Shown here: positions 44,344 through 55,072 of the stretch, one piece after another
How positions within the stretch are numbered: the stretch's first letter is position 1
How the letters are laid out: each line of letters starts with the position of its first letter
NCBI GenBank assembly: GCA_965206395.1
Contig: CBDBJK010000034.1
Coordinates: forward strand, 235,960 to 299,959
Direction of reading: 5' to 3'
From: CBDBJK01 sp965206395
GTDB taxonomy: Bacteria > Chloroflexota > Dehalococcoidia > Lucifugimonadales > CATOSD01
DNA: 64,000 nucleotides
Program-made: the position numbers and the translations under genes
Notes under the pieces: generated by a model
What the model was told of the DNA's origin: nothing
Database searches by the model: none
Seen by the model: only the letters and a program-made list of their open reading frames with translations

Positions 44344-45621
44344 CTAGCCCAGCGCTCGTCTGGCGGCGTCTATGGTGGCCTGGATGTCGGCGTCGCTGTG
44401 CGCTGTCGAGATGAACATAGCTTCGAACGGCGATGGCGGAAGGTACACGCCTTCGTCCAGCATACGATGGAAGAAGCGAGCGAACCCTTGCTTGTCCGAC
44501 ACTGAAACAGACTGCCATCCCGTTACATCTCCGGGGTTAAAGAATAGCGTCATCATAGAGCCGACGCGGTTGATGCTCAGTGGCGTCTCTGCGTCGGCGA
44601 ATACCTGCGACAGTCCATCCGCGAGTAGTTTAGCTTTGGACTCTAGCTCCTCGTAGAGACCCGGCCTCTGAAGGAGCCGCAGAGTCTTCACGCCAGCGGT
44701 CATCGCAACAGGATTGCCGGATAGAGTACCCGCCTGATACATGCCGCCAAGAGGCGCTACATGCTCCATGATGTCTTGCCTACCTCCATATGCTCCCACA
44801 GGCATGCCGCCGCCAATGATCTTGCCCAGGCAGGTTATGTCCGGCGTAACGTCGTAGAGGTTTTGCGCTCCGCCATAAGCCACCCGATAGCCGGTGATTA
44901 CCTCGTCGAAGATAAGCAGCGAGTTGTGTCGTTTGGTCAACTCTCGCAGTCCTTCGAGAAAACCCGGCTGCGGCGGCACGACACCCATGTTTCCAGCAAT
45001 CGGTTCCGCGATGACGCAGGCGATTTGCTCAGGGTAGGCGTCGAAGTGGGCCTCGATAGAAGCAAGGTCATTGTAGTCGGCTATCAGGGTGTCCCTGGCG
45101 AATGAGGCCGTTACGCCCGTGCTATCGGGAACGCCGTGAGCCATCGCGCCTGAACCAGCTGCCACCAGCAATGCGTCGGCGTGACCATGGTAGCCGCCCA
45201 TAAACTTTATGATCTTGTCGCGTCCGGTGAAGGCTCTCGCTAGCCGTAACGCGCTCATCGTCGCCTCGGTGCCGGAACTGACGAACCGCACCATGTCAAT
45301 AGATGGAATGGAGTCTACTACTATCTGTGCTAGCTCGTTCTCCATCGCGGTGGGAGCGCCGAAACTCGTGCCGTTTTCCACCGCGACCTTTATTGCGGCT
45401 ATAACTTCATTGTGCGCATGCCCCAGTATCATTGGCCCCCATGAGCAGACGTAGTCGATATATTCGTTGCCGTCCGAGTCCCAGATCTTTGAGCCTGCGC
45501 CTCTTGCGATAAACAGCGGGTCTCCTCCCACAGCGTTCCAGGCCCTTGCTGGGCTGTTGACGCCTCCTGGAATGTATTTCCTGGCGGCGGAGTATAGCTG
45601 TTCGGAGCGTTCTCGACTCAA
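44344..45621 (-). CDS. hemL: Glutamate-1-semialdehyde 2,1-aminomutase
   Basis: 425 residues. The class III aminotransferase fold shows FVSSGTEATMSALRLAR, FDEVITGYRVAYGG, and the PLP Lys in CLGKIIGGGMPVGAYGG. It gives 5-aminolevulinate, the first tetrapyrrole precursor, in the C5 pathway. No other hem gene is close. Confidence 0.96.
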   Translation of the reverse strand: MSRERSEQLYSAARKYIPGGVNSPARAWNAVGGDPLFIARGAGSKIWDSDGNEYIDYVCSWGPMILGHAHNEVIAAIKVAVENGTSFGAPTAMENELAQIVVDSIPSIDMVRFVSSGTEATMSALRLARAFTGRDKIIKFMGGYHGHADALLVAAGSGAMAHGVPDSTGVTASFARDTLIADYNDLASIEAHFDAYPEQIACVIAEPIAGNMGVVPPQPGFLEGLRELTKRHNSLLIFDEVITGYRVAYGGAQNLYDVTPDITCLGKIIGGGMPVGAYGGRQDIMEHVAPLGGMYQAGTLSGNPVAMTAGVKTLRLLQRPGLYEELESKAKLLADGLSQVFADAETPLSINRVGSMMTLFFNPGDVTGWQSVSVSDKQGFARFFHRMLDEGVYLPPSPFEAMFISTAHSDADIQATIDAARRALG

Positions 45622-45774
45622 TCAGTCACCTCGTTGTGTTGTTGTTGGGGGATTGGATATGCCATAAACATGATACACCAAAGGTTTATACGTTGGGATG
45701 TGTAAATTAGGATGATTAATTGGAGCATGAAGTCGGCCGGAAAGTTTGGAACAATATGGTGTAACATATGAACC

Positions 45775-46800
<1,026 letters not shown>

Positions 46801-46808
46801 GCTAATAT

Positions 46809-47378
46809 CTATCGCGGGGCAAAGCTGCTAACGCGAGAGAAGGCATTAGAGCCATTCTCGCTTTTTAGCTGGAACAACCTGTTAATGAACGCATACACTT
46901 CTTTGGGCGCGCTGTCGCCTCTGAGGTCCGCCCTGAGTTGTGTCGATCCTGTCTTGAAGATTACTAGCTGCTTGCCGGGCGACGTAAGCTGGTCGACGAT
47001 AAGGTACAAGCCCATAAGCGCGACGATTGCAGGGGCCGCTATTCTGCCAAGAGAGTGGTCGATTATGAAGAAGAGGAAGAAGGCGACCAGGAACGCGAGA
47101 CCTGCCCAGATGAAAGCCCCATTACCGTCCTTTTGAACCGCGACCTCCACAGCTTCCACGTCCTGCACCGAAGCGAACACGGCCTTGCGATGCTTGCCAT
47201 TGCCGTTGATGTGGATGACTCGCTTATCGGTGAGGAGCATGACTGCCGGGTTTTCGGCAGAATCTTGACCGTCTTCACTTTCCAGAACTAACCTGGACTC
47301 TAGCCTCTCATCATCCATCAGGCTAAAATCGTCAAACCCAAACTGGTCTAGCTCCACATACGCCTCCGCTGGGGCCAA
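46809..47378 (-). CDS. Hypothetical membrane protein with PH-like segment
   Basis: 189 residues from a TTG start (an ATG start at 47318 is possible). The N-terminal half has AVMLLTDKRVIHI and KAVFASVQDVEAVEV, like bacterial PH-domain proteins. Two membrane helices follow (GLAFLVAFFLFFII, IVALMGLYLIV), then STQLRADLRGDSAPKEVYAFINRLFQ. Function unknown. It lies convergent with tsaD, 8 bp away. Confidence 0.7.
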   Translation of the reverse strand: MAPAEAYVELDQFGFDDFSLMDDERLESRLVLESEDGQDSAENPAVMLLTDKRVIHINGNGKHRKAVFASVQDVEAVEVAVQKDGNGAFIWAGLAFLVAFFLFFIIDHSLGRIAAPAIVALMGLYLIVDQLTSPGKQLVIFKTGSTQLRADLRGDSAPKEVYAFINRLFQLKSENGSNAFSRVSSFAPR

Positions 47379-47497
47379 CGCTCGAACTCATCATAGTTGA
47401 TGATTACCCGTATCACATGGCCTGTAAACGTTTGTAATATATCACTGAGGTTATGATACCAAAAGCATGAAGGGTAATGTATAGCTAGGCGAAGGCA

Positions 47498-48733
47498 TCA
47501 CGCCTGTGAACGCCTGTCGAGGTACACCTTCCCGCCCTTCATTACAAGGACCACGTTTTTACCATGCTCCAGGATAGACACGTCCTGCAACGGGTCGCCT
47601 TCAACCAGAATCAGGTCTGCCATCTTGCCTTGAGTGATCGTGCCAATATCGGCTTCCAGGCCAAGGCATTGGGCGGCGTGGCCTGTCGCGGCCACAATTG
47701 CCTCCAAGGGCGTCATGCCAGCCTCAACAAGACAGCTAATCTCGTGCGCGTTATTGCCGTGCATCCAGCCGCCCTCGTCTGTGCCAGCCACGACCTTCAC
47801 GCCCGCCTCCATCGCCATTTGCAGGCTTTTGACATGATGCTCGCGTAACTCGGCGACGCGCTCCCTGCCGTGAGGTGTCCCTTGCGAACCGTGAAAGACG
47901 TAGACGCCGAACGTAGGGATGAAGAAGATGTCGTTCTCGGCCATGATTTGCAAAAGCTCAGGCTCTTCGTCGAGATATGTTCCATGCTCGATGGAATTGG
48001 CACCTAGCTCAACCCCCGCGCGAAGCCCAGGGCCACCCAGCGCGTGACACATCACCCGCTTACCCAGGGAATGAGCTTCGTCAATAATGGCCGCCAATTC
48101 ATCCCTGCCAATCAAGAAATCCTTTGGCCCGAAGCCTTGTCTGGAGCTGGCCCCCCCAGTGGTCGCTGCCTTGATAACGTCTGCGCCCACACGCACCATC
48201 TCACGCACTTTGGCGCGCATGGCCTCAGGCCCGTTTGCAACGCCTGATGGCAATGCGGGATCAGGTGGCGCAGGATGACCGTAACCAGAAGGGCTAACGT
48301 GGTCGCCGATGCCTCCCGTTGGCGTGATGATGCTGAGCGCAACCTGAAGCCTCGGCCCAGGTACCAGTCCTTCATCGACTGCCTGACGGAAGCCCGCGTC
48401 AAGCCTTCCGGCATCCCTGACCGTGGTGTAGCCGCTTTCTAGCGTTTGCTTGAGGACTGACGCTATGCGCATGTGTCTGAGGCTGCGCGACTCGGTCAGC
48501 CCCCAACGGCTTGCCAGTTCATATCCGAAAGAGGCCAGATGATCGTGGCAGTCTATTAGGCCAGGAAGCATCGTCAATCCAGAGGCGTCTATCACCTCCG
48601 TGTCCGGCGGAATCTGAACACTCTCGGCTGCAACGACTAACTCTATTCTGTCGTCATTGACCAGCACAGTCGCGTTTTCAACGGGCGAGTCGCCCGTGCC
48701 ATCAATCAGAGTTACGCCTGTTATAGCCTTCAT
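47498..48733 (-). CDS. Amidohydrolase family protein
   Basis: 411 residues; ATG 48733 with GGAGG. The metal sites are LIDCHDHL (HxH), KAATTGGASS (carbamylated-Lys region), CHALGG, and NSIEHGTYL, with the catalytic Asp in GTDEGG. It resembles prolidase- or imidazolonepropionase-like amidohydrolases. It probably hydrolyses a peptide- or amide-type compound. Confidence 0.88.
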   Translation of the reverse strand: MKAITGVTLIDGTGDSPVENATVLVNDDRIELVVAAESVQIPPDTEVIDASGLTMLPGLIDCHDHLASFGYELASRWGLTESRSLRHMRIASVLKQTLESGYTTVRDAGRLDAGFRQAVDEGLVPGPRLQVALSIITPTGGIGDHVSPSGYGHPAPPDPALPSGVANGPEAMRAKVREMVRVGADVIKAATTGGASSRQGFGPKDFLIGRDELAAIIDEAHSLGKRVMCHALGGPGLRAGVELGANSIEHGTYLDEEPELLQIMAENDIFFIPTFGVYVFHGSQGTPHGRERVAELREHHVKSLQMAMEAGVKVVAGTDEGGWMHGNNAHEISCLVEAGMTPLEAIVAATGHAAQCLGLEADIGTITQGKMADLILVEGDPLQDVSILEHGKNVVLVMKGGKVYLDRRSQA

Positions 48734-48917
48734 GCTTCGCCTCCACTCGTAACAATTAGCCTTTCTCACTTCGGCAGCCGTCATATTACCATGATGACAA
48801 TCCGACTCCAAGCACGAACAGCGTGGCGATGGACGCAGTTAAGCCGCGTATGTTACTCTCCTGATGGTTACCCCTTCCCCAAGTCAACATTTGACATCTG
48901 TGATTCCAGGAGAAATT

Positions 48918-50027
48918 ATGGAACGTCCCATATTCAAGCCAGTCGGCACTCCAGTCGAGCAGCTTGACACCCCTGCCCTTGTGGTCAACCTTGAAGCCCT
49001 TGAACATAACATTGAGACCCTGCATTCCTTCTTCCGACAGCACGAAAGCAAGGTGAGGCCTCACGTCGAATCCCACAGGTGCCCGACGATAGCTCACATG
49101 CAGCTTGCCGTCGATGGAACGGTTGGCGGCATTTCCGTTACCACTGTTGGAGAGGCCGAAGTATTCGCTCAAAGCGGTATTAGCGACATATTCGTCGCCA
49201 ATGAGATGGTAACGAAGCCGAAGATTGCTCGTCTGTGCGTGCTGGCTCGCCAGGGTAAGCTAACCGTAGCGGCAGACAATCCCAACAATGTTCAAGACTT
49301 GTCAGAGGCGGCGCAGAAGGCAGGTGTAACGCTGAATGTGGTGGTGGACATTCACACGAGGCTCGACCGGTGCGGAGTCGAGCCGGGCCAGCCGCCCGTT
49401 GACCTCGCGAGGGTTGTCAGCAAGTCACAGAATCTTCACTTGGCAGGACTGATGACATACGAGGGGACTATCCTGATTGAAGACGGTGAAGAGCTTGCCG
49501 CCGAGTCTCGTAAATGGATACAACAGGTTCTCGATACCAGAGAGATGATCGAAAAGGATGGAATGGAAGTCGAGGTTGTGAGCGTAAGCGGCACGCACAA
49601 CTACGAGATAGCTGGCGCGATGTCTGGCGTGACCGAGGTTCCGGCAGGCTCTTACGCGCTAATGGACTATCGTTATCGTAAGCACAGGCCCCAATTCAAG
49701 CAGGCCGCGAAGGTGATGACTACTGTGATGAGCCATCCAGAGCCTGGGAAAGCATTCCTTGATTCTGGACAAAAAGCCATAGGCATCGACACAGGCGTGC
49801 CGGTCGCCGAAGGCATACCCGGAGCGACCCTCACCAGGATGAGCGCAGAGCATGGCTACCTGGAACTTGAAGGGGACGCACAGAACGACATAGACCTTGG
49901 CGACAAGGTGTGGCTCTCGCCCTGTGACACAGGCACTTGCGTTAACGTGTACGACTACATAAACGCAGTCCGCGACGGAAAGCTAGAAGTAGTCTGGGAC
50001 ATAGCAGCGCGTGGGAGATATCGCTGA
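48918..50027 (+). CDS. DSD1/D-threonine-aldolase-like protein lacking the PLP lysine (copy 1)
   Basis: 369 residues; start at ATG 48918 with AGGAG. The alanine-racemase-like barrel of DSD1 enzymes is recognisable from DTPALVVNLEALEHNI, and a metal-binding C-terminal domain with SPCDTGTCVNVYDY. The Lys that normally binds PLP (RPHxKTHK) is Glu here (RPHVESHR). Either PLP is not bound as a Schiff base or the protein has a different task. A second copy follows after 50 bp and keeps Lys. Confidence 0.82.
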   Translation: MERPIFKPVGTPVEQLDTPALVVNLEALEHNIETLHSFFRQHESKVRPHVESHRCPTIAHMQLAVDGTVGGISVTTVGEAEVFAQSGISDIFVANEMVTKPKIARLCVLARQGKLTVAADNPNNVQDLSEAAQKAGVTLNVVVDIHTRLDRCGVEPGQPPVDLARVVSKSQNLHLAGLMTYEGTILIEDGEELAAESRKWIQQVLDTREMIEKDGMEVEVVSVSGTHNYEIAGAMSGVTEVPAGSYALMDYRYRKHRPQFKQAAKVMTTVMSHPEPGKAFLDSGQKAIGIDTGVPVAEGIPGATLTRMSAEHGYLELEGDAQNDIDLGDKVWLSPCDTGTCVNVYDYINAVRDGKLEVVWDIAARGRYR

Positions 50028-50077
50028 TTCCTGGGGCCTGGCTGCAAAGGCCTTATTGAACTGAAAGGATATGAAGA

Positions 50078-51178
50078 ATGGACAACTACCGCCCTCTTAT
50101 CGGGACTCCGGTTCAGGAACTTGATACTCCGTGTCTGCTGGTTGACCTGGACGCCCTGGAGCATAACTTCAGCGTAATCGCGGAAACGTTCCGCGATACC
50201 ACTTGCAAGATGCGGGAGCATTCCAAGGACATCAAATCACCTGTGCTCGCCCGTATGCAGATTCGCGCTGGGGGAACGGTAGGCGGAGTTTGTGCGGCCA
50301 AGGTTGCCGAGGCAGAGGTCATGATCGAGGGAGGCATCGACGACATACTCATCACCAGCGAAGTGCCGACAAAAGACAAGATGGCACGCATCTGCGCCCT
50401 TTCCAAGCAAGCGGACATGAAGGTTACGATTGATGACCCCCGTAATCTTCGGCTACTGTCCGAGGTGGCGCAAGAGCATGATGCCACCGTTGGCGTCGTC
50501 ATCGAGGTGAACACCTCTATGGGCAGAGGGGGCGTAAGGGAAGTTCAAAAGGGAGTAGAGTTGGCGAAGCTTGCCGACAGCTGGCCTGGAATCGCCTTCA
50601 AGGGTGTCATGAGCCACCAGACCTTGCCAGGAGCGCCCGACAAAGAGACCCGCATGATAGAGGGCCGTAGGTATATTCAGATGTGCCTAGACGTGAAGGA
50701 TGCCATCGAAGCTGAAGGCATCCATGTGGAAATCGTGTCCTCCGGCGAGTCCTGGTCGTATGACGTCGCTGCCGATATCCCTGGTGTCACAGAGGTTGAA
50801 GGCGGGACTTATGCTCTCATGGGAACCAACTATTCCTACATGGACGAGTTTGAGATAGCAGGCAAAATCCTGGGCACCGTCATCAGCACACCAAGGCCCG
50901 GAATGGCAATCGGGGACGTGGGCTTCAGAGCGCTTGCGTCTCCCGGCGGCGTGTTGCCGTCTCTGGAAAACATGCCTGGTGTCAAGGTTGAGGCGTTGCA
51001 CGAAGAGCATATCGTCCTGCGCTCGGACGGCGATATGCCGTTGACAATCGGCGACAATTTCCTCTTGCACAGCGCGCAACAGGATGTGATGGTCAACCGC
51101 TGGGATCAGTTCATCGGTGTGCGCAACGGCCTTGTAGAAGGCGTGTGGGACATCTCAGCACGCGGCTGCCATCACTAG
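50078..51178 (+). CDS. DSD1-family PLP enzyme (copy 2)
   Basis: 366 residues. It resembles copy 1 throughout but in the lysine region reads REHSKDIKSP, keeping a Lys at the PLP position of the RPHxKTHKSP motif. C-terminal metal residues are partly present (HSAQQDV). Enzymes of this family include D-threonine aldolase and D-serine dehydratase. Tandem with copy 1, gap 50 bp, and start supported by AAGGAT. Confidence 0.82.
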   Translation: MDNYRPLIGTPVQELDTPCLLVDLDALEHNFSVIAETFRDTTCKMREHSKDIKSPVLARMQIRAGGTVGGVCAAKVAEAEVMIEGGIDDILITSEVPTKDKMARICALSKQADMKVTIDDPRNLRLLSEVAQEHDATVGVVIEVNTSMGRGGVREVQKGVELAKLADSWPGIAFKGVMSHQTLPGAPDKETRMIEGRRYIQMCLDVKDAIEAEGIHVEIVSSGESWSYDVAADIPGVTEVEGGTYALMGTNYSYMDEFEIAGKILGTVISTPRPGMAIGDVGFRALASPGGVLPSLENMPGVKVEALHEEHIVLRSDGDMPLTIGDNFLLHSAQQDVMVNRWDQFIGVRNGLVEGVWDISARGCHH

Positions 51179-51190
51179 GGAGGTGAGCGT

Positions 51191-51658
51191 CTGGGACCCA
51201 TCGGGCACACTGCCGTCTCGTTAGTCATAGGGGTCAGCGTGTGGAAAGGCACGGACAATTCGCTTGCCGTTCCCATTGCGGTAGCCACAGGCGTGCTCAT
51301 CGACTCCGACCACGTGCTTGATCTGCTCCACTCGATTGTCAAAGGCAATCGACGGTATCTTTTTATACTATTCCACGCCTGGGAGTATTTGCTCGTCGGT
51401 CTGGTCGTGCTCGTGTTCTGGGATAGTCCGCTGCTTCTGGCGGCAGTGCTGGGCTACCTGGGTCATCTCATGGCCGACCATATCGTAAACCTCACTCACC
51501 CCCTAGCGTATTCCATTCTTTACCGAATATCTCAGCGATTCAGCTACGACAAACTTGTATGCCCGCAATGGCTTGGAGTGCCGGAATCAGAGCTACCATT
51601 GTGGGCGCACGTCGAGCCTTGGCTGTGGAGGCTATTTCATAAATTCCGTAATCGCTAA
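51191..51658 (+). CDS. Small membrane protein, possibly metal-dependent-hydrolase-like
   Basis: About 155 residues if it starts at CTG 51191, which has GGAGG 7 nt upstream and restores the N-terminus GPIGHTAVSLVIGVSVW. Starting at GTG 51239 would remove the first membrane helix and the conserved His. Segments LIDSDHVLDLL and HLMADHIVNLTHPLAY supply Asp/His pairs seen in membrane-bound YdjM-like hydrolases. It follows DSD1 copy 2 closely. Start codon uncertain. Confidence 0.6.
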   Translation: MGPIGHTAVSLVIGVSVWKGTDNSLAVPIAVATGVLIDSDHVLDLLHSIVKGNRRYLFILFHAWEYLLVGLVVLVFWDSPLLLAAVLGYLGHLMADHIVNLTHPLAYSILYRISQRFSYDKLVCPQWLGVPESELPLWAHVEPWLWRLFHKFRNR

Positions 51659-51683
51659 CGGTAAATAGATGCGCAAGTGCGCG

Positions 51684-52661
51684 TCAGGTCAGACTGTAAC
51701 CCAACGCGTGGCACATGCACCGGTTGCCATGTTTGGAGACGTACTCATAGGCTGCGGTAGCCGCTAGCGCGCCAAAAGCGGCGGCGGTTATCGTCTGCTT
51801 CAGGTCTCCCGCGCCGTCCGTCAGGTCGCCTGCGGCAAATACGCCTTCGACATTCGTGGCCCCGTGCTTGTCCACTTTGATCTCGTCCAACTCGTTTAGC
51901 TCGACACCCAACTGATTCGCAAGCTCAACTCTTGGGTCTGCCCCAATCTCGATGAAAATCCCATCCAGGGCGATCTCGTTCGAGCCGTTATACTCACGGT
52001 CCAAGACGACGCCCGTCAGACCATCTTCGCCTTTTAGCTCGATAACGTTGGTGTTGAAAAGAGGTTCTATATTGGGGCTTGCCTCCAACTGAAGCACGTT
52101 GACCGGCTCTGGTCGAGAGAAGCTGTCGCGCCTGTAAATGACGTACACCTGTTTCGCGTACTTGCCCAGCAGCACCGCGCCTTTGATTGCGGAGTCGCCA
52201 CCCCCGACAACACCCACGACGTTATTGCGATGTAACGGTGCGTCACACGTCGAGCAGAATGAAACACCCCTACCCGTCCACTCGTCTTCGTGCTCGATGC
52301 CAAGCTTTCGCCGCTCCCTACCAATGGCTAGAATGACCGACGCGCCCTGGTAGACGTTGCCTTCGGTAGTGGTAAGCTCGAAACAGTCGCTTTCCCTTGT
52401 TATAGAAACGACATTCTTGCTCACTATAGGGACTTCGTACTTGTCGGCCTGCTCGCGGAACTTCATCATGAGATCGAAACCGTCTATCTCTGGGTATCCC
52501 GGGTAGTTTTCGATAAGACCTCCGGTAGCCGTCTCGCCGCCGAACATCTCGCCAAATATGACCGGCTTCATCTGATACCTCGCCGCATACATCGCGGCTG
52601 CGTAGCCCGACGCTCCCTGCCCTGCTATCAGCACATCGTATAGGCCATCCTGCGTTGTCAT
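51684..52661 (-). CDS. Thioredoxin-reductase-like flavoprotein
   Basis: 325 residues. FAD domain at AGQGASGYAAAMYAAR, disulfide CSTC in FCSTCDAP (usually CATC), NADPH-binding VGVVGGGDSAIKGA, and the late GVFAAGDLTDG. It resembles TrxB but has a short Cys-containing tail (CMCHALGYSLT). TrxB reduces thioredoxin, the electron donor of known Grd complexes. The gene lies 11 kb from grd, so a link is an inference. Confidence 0.87.
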   Translation of the reverse strand: MTTQDGLYDVLIAGQGASGYAAAMYAARYQMKPVIFGEMFGGETATGGLIENYPGYPEIDGFDLMMKFREQADKYEVPIVSKNVVSITRESDCFELTTTEGNVYQGASVILAIGRERRKLGIEHEDEWTGRGVSFCSTCDAPLHRNNVVGVVGGGDSAIKGAVLLGKYAKQVYVIYRRDSFSRPEPVNVLQLEASPNIEPLFNTNVIELKGEDGLTGVVLDREYNGSNEIALDGIFIEIGADPRVELANQLGVELNELDEIKVDKHGATNVEGVFAAGDLTDGAGDLKQTITAAAFGALAATAAYEYVSKHGNRCMCHALGYSLT

Positions 52662-52876
52662 CTTTTTGAAACCCCCTGCTGTTTTTTACTTTATAAGGCT
52701 GTACACCCATAAATAGGATGCTTCAGCACGTTCCTCAGATGCTGCTTAAAGCACCCTCTGAAGTGATTATAGCATCTGAGAATTGCCGTACTCCTGTTGA
52801 CATGAAGGAAAATTCCTGTTGGAATTGGAGGAATTTTGATGCCAATGAGCGCCAACTTCGCGTTCATGGAGGACTT

Positions 52877-53491
52877 ATGACCTTGAGCAAGTGGCTCTTT
52901 GCCGTCTGGTACGACCTGCTGAATTCGACTGTAGAGGGACGCGTGATTCCCTATCGCAAGAAGACGGCGGGTTTGACGTGGGGCGACGTGCTGGAGATAG
53001 GCGGCGGCACGGGTGCGAACCTTCCATTCTATCCATCCGACGTTCGCCTTACGGTCGTGGAACCAAGCCCTCACATGGTCAAGCGCCTGAAACGCAGGGC
53101 CGACAAGTTAGGCCGCAGCGTCACCATAGTGTCCGTTGTTGGGGAGAGCCTGCCGTTCCCAGACGCTAGCTTCGACAGCGTTGTAACCACTCTAGTGTTG
53201 TGCATGGTGGATGATCTGGAGAAAGTGGTTAGCGAGGCGCGTCGCATTCTGAGGCCAGGGGGAGCGTTCTTCTTCTACGAGCACGTCGTGTCACAGAAGC
53301 CGCGAGGCAAGCAATGGCAGGACATACTTAACCCTGTCTGGAAGTTTCTGACAACGGGTTGCAATCTCAACCGCGATATACACGGAGTTATAAGAGCCGC
53401 TGGGTTCAGCGAACTTGAAATTGCTTCCTTTGACCTCTCCGTAGGCGTGCCTGTGACCATACCCAACATAATCGGCGTAGCCAGGGCTTGA
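52877..53491 (+). CDS. Class I SAM-dependent methyltransferase
   Basis: 204 residues from ATG 52877 with GGAGG upstream; longer in-frame sequence before it has no family similarity. VLEIGGGTGANLPFY is motif I, GESLPFPDASFDSVVTTLVLCMV motif II, and RRILRPGGAFFFYEHV motif III. It is close to the phosphatidylethanolamine/menaquinone-type methyltransferases. Substrate unknown. Confidence 0.85.
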   Translation: MTLSKWLFAVWYDLLNSTVEGRVIPYRKKTAGLTWGDVLEIGGGTGANLPFYPSDVRLTVVEPSPHMVKRLKRRADKLGRSVTIVSVVGESLPFPDASFDSVVTTLVLCMVDDLEKVVSEARRILRPGGAFFFYEHVVSQKPRGKQWQDILNPVWKFLTTGCNLNRDIHGVIRAAGFSELEIASFDLSVGVPVTIPNIIGVARA

Positions 53492-53537
53492 AACACCTTT
53501 GCTGTTGGGCCGTGCAAATTTTGATAAGTAGGAGACA

Positions 53538-54035
53538 ATGATGACTCAGCATAAGCCGCACGACGGACTGTTCGACAACACGGGACGGCCTTTACAGAGA
53601 ATGCCGGATGCCATTCGTCCGGGCACCAACGGCGTCGTATTCAACGAGCGCGGAGAGATTTTGCTGCAAAAGAGGTCGGACAACGGCTTCTGGGCTTTGC
53701 CTGGTGGTGCGGTAGACGTAGGGGAGTCTGTCGAACAAGGAGTCATACGCGAAGACTTTGAGGAGACTGGCCTGCACGTAACCGTGAAACGGATGGTCGG
53801 CATTTACTCTGACCCCAAACTATACGTTATTGCGAGCTATCCAGGGGGAGATGTTGTTCACTACGTCACAATGCTTTTCGAGTGCGAACGCCAATCAGGA
53901 GAGCTTGCCATCTCGGAGGAAAGCACGGACATAGGCTATTTCCCACCGGACAGGCTGCCTCAGAATATTTTGCTATCGCACGTGCTGCGGATTCAGGACA
54001 CCCTAGCGAACCAGGTTCTACCGTTCATACGATAA
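53538..54035 (+). CDS. NUDIX hydrolase
   Basis: 165 residues (start 53538 or 53541). The Nudix box is GGAVDVGESVEQGVIREDFEETGL with the usual G-x5-E-x7-REUxEE pattern: GAVDVGE, REDFEETG. It hydrolyses a nucleoside-diphosphate-linked compound. Asp replaces Val/Leu before FEE but the catalytic Glu residues are present. Confidence 0.87.
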   Translation: MMTQHKPHDGLFDNTGRPLQRMPDAIRPGTNGVVFNERGEILLQKRSDNGFWALPGGAVDVGESVEQGVIREDFEETGLHVTVKRMVGIYSDPKLYVIASYPGGDVVHYVTMLFECERQSGELAISEESTDIGYFPPDRLPQNILLSHVLRIQDTLANQVLPFIR

Positions 54036-54058
54036 TCCGACGGCCCAACGCGCGCACC

Positions 54059-55000
54059 CTAAAGCAACTCCCTCAGCCTTGCGCGGTCGATGTTGCCGCC
54101 GCTGAGTACACATACGACGGAGGAACCGGAGGGCACTTGTGTTTTACCGAACAAAAGCGCGGCTAGAGACGCGGCTGCCGCAGGCTCGGCGACGACTTTG
54201 CACCGCTCCATTATCAACAGCATGGCCTCGATTATTTCATCGTTGCTGACTAAGACGACCTCGTCGACATACTTTTGAACATGAGCCAGTGTGTGCTCGC
54301 CAGCGAATGGCGCGGCTAGCCCGTCGGCCACCGTGTTAACGCTGTCGAGGTGCGCGGGCTTGCCCTGCTGGAGGCTCAAGGTCATGCCCGGCGCACCCTC
54401 CGGCTCGACCCCGATGACCCTGGCGTTGGGTTTACTCTCTTTTACGGATGTGGCTACTCCTGAGATGAGGCCACCTCCGCCTATGCCCGCGATCACCACG
54501 TCGACATCTGGCACATCCTCTATGATTTCAAGTCCAACGGTTCCCGCCCCGGCGATAATCATGGGATCGTCGAATGGGTGAACGAGCGTCAGGTCGCTTT
54601 CCTTTTGAATCGAAAGCGCGGTCTCGAGCAAGTCCTCGTCCGTGAGGAGAACCTCCGCGCCGTAGCCCCTTGTCGCGTCGATCTTGCTCTGGACAGCGGA
54701 CGTGGGCATTACGATAGTCGAAGAGATACCCGACTGAGCGGCGGCGTAGGCCAGCGCTTGAGCATGATTGCCCGCCGACAATGAGATTACACCTTTCGCT
54801 TTCTCTTCTTCGCTCAGGTGGAACATCTTGTTCAGCACGCCGCGCACCTTGAAAGCGCCTGTTTTCTGGAACATCTCCAACTTGAAGAAAAGCCTGATTC
54901 CCAACAAATTCCCAAGGTAGGTGGAACCCATCACGGGCGTGCGGTGCAATCGTCCTGCGATGACTTGCTGTGCGGCGATGATGTCGTTTAGCTCAATCAT
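54059..55000 (-). CDS. Threonine/serine dehydratase (ammonia-lyase)
   Basis: 313 residues; ATG 55000 with AAGGAGA. The PLP Lys lies in KTGAFKVRG, the phosphate site in GIGGGGLISGVAT, and SLSAGNHAQALAYAA is the Asn loop. It deaminates threonine or serine to 2-oxobutyrate or pyruvate. It lacks the C-terminal regulatory domain of IlvA, so it is catabolic-type. ridA is divergent just upstream. Confidence 0.9.
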   Translation of the reverse strand: MIELNDIIAAQQVIAGRLHRTPVMGSTYLGNLLGIRLFFKLEMFQKTGAFKVRGVLNKMFHLSEEEKAKGVISLSAGNHAQALAYAAAQSGISSTIVMPTSAVQSKIDATRGYGAEVLLTDEDLLETALSIQKESDLTLVHPFDDPMIIAGAGTVGLEIIEDVPDVDVVIAGIGGGGLISGVATSVKESKPNARVIGVEPEGAPGMTLSLQQGKPAHLDSVNTVADGLAAPFAGEHTLAHVQKYVDEVVLVSNDEIIEAMLLIMERCKVVAEPAAAASLAALLFGKTQVPSGSSVVCVLSGGNIDRARLRELL

Positions 55001-55072
55001 GTCTCTCCTTGGCACACTATGGTATCCTGTGTCGCGTTAGATGATATACACCAAGTTCAGGGAGGAAACAAG

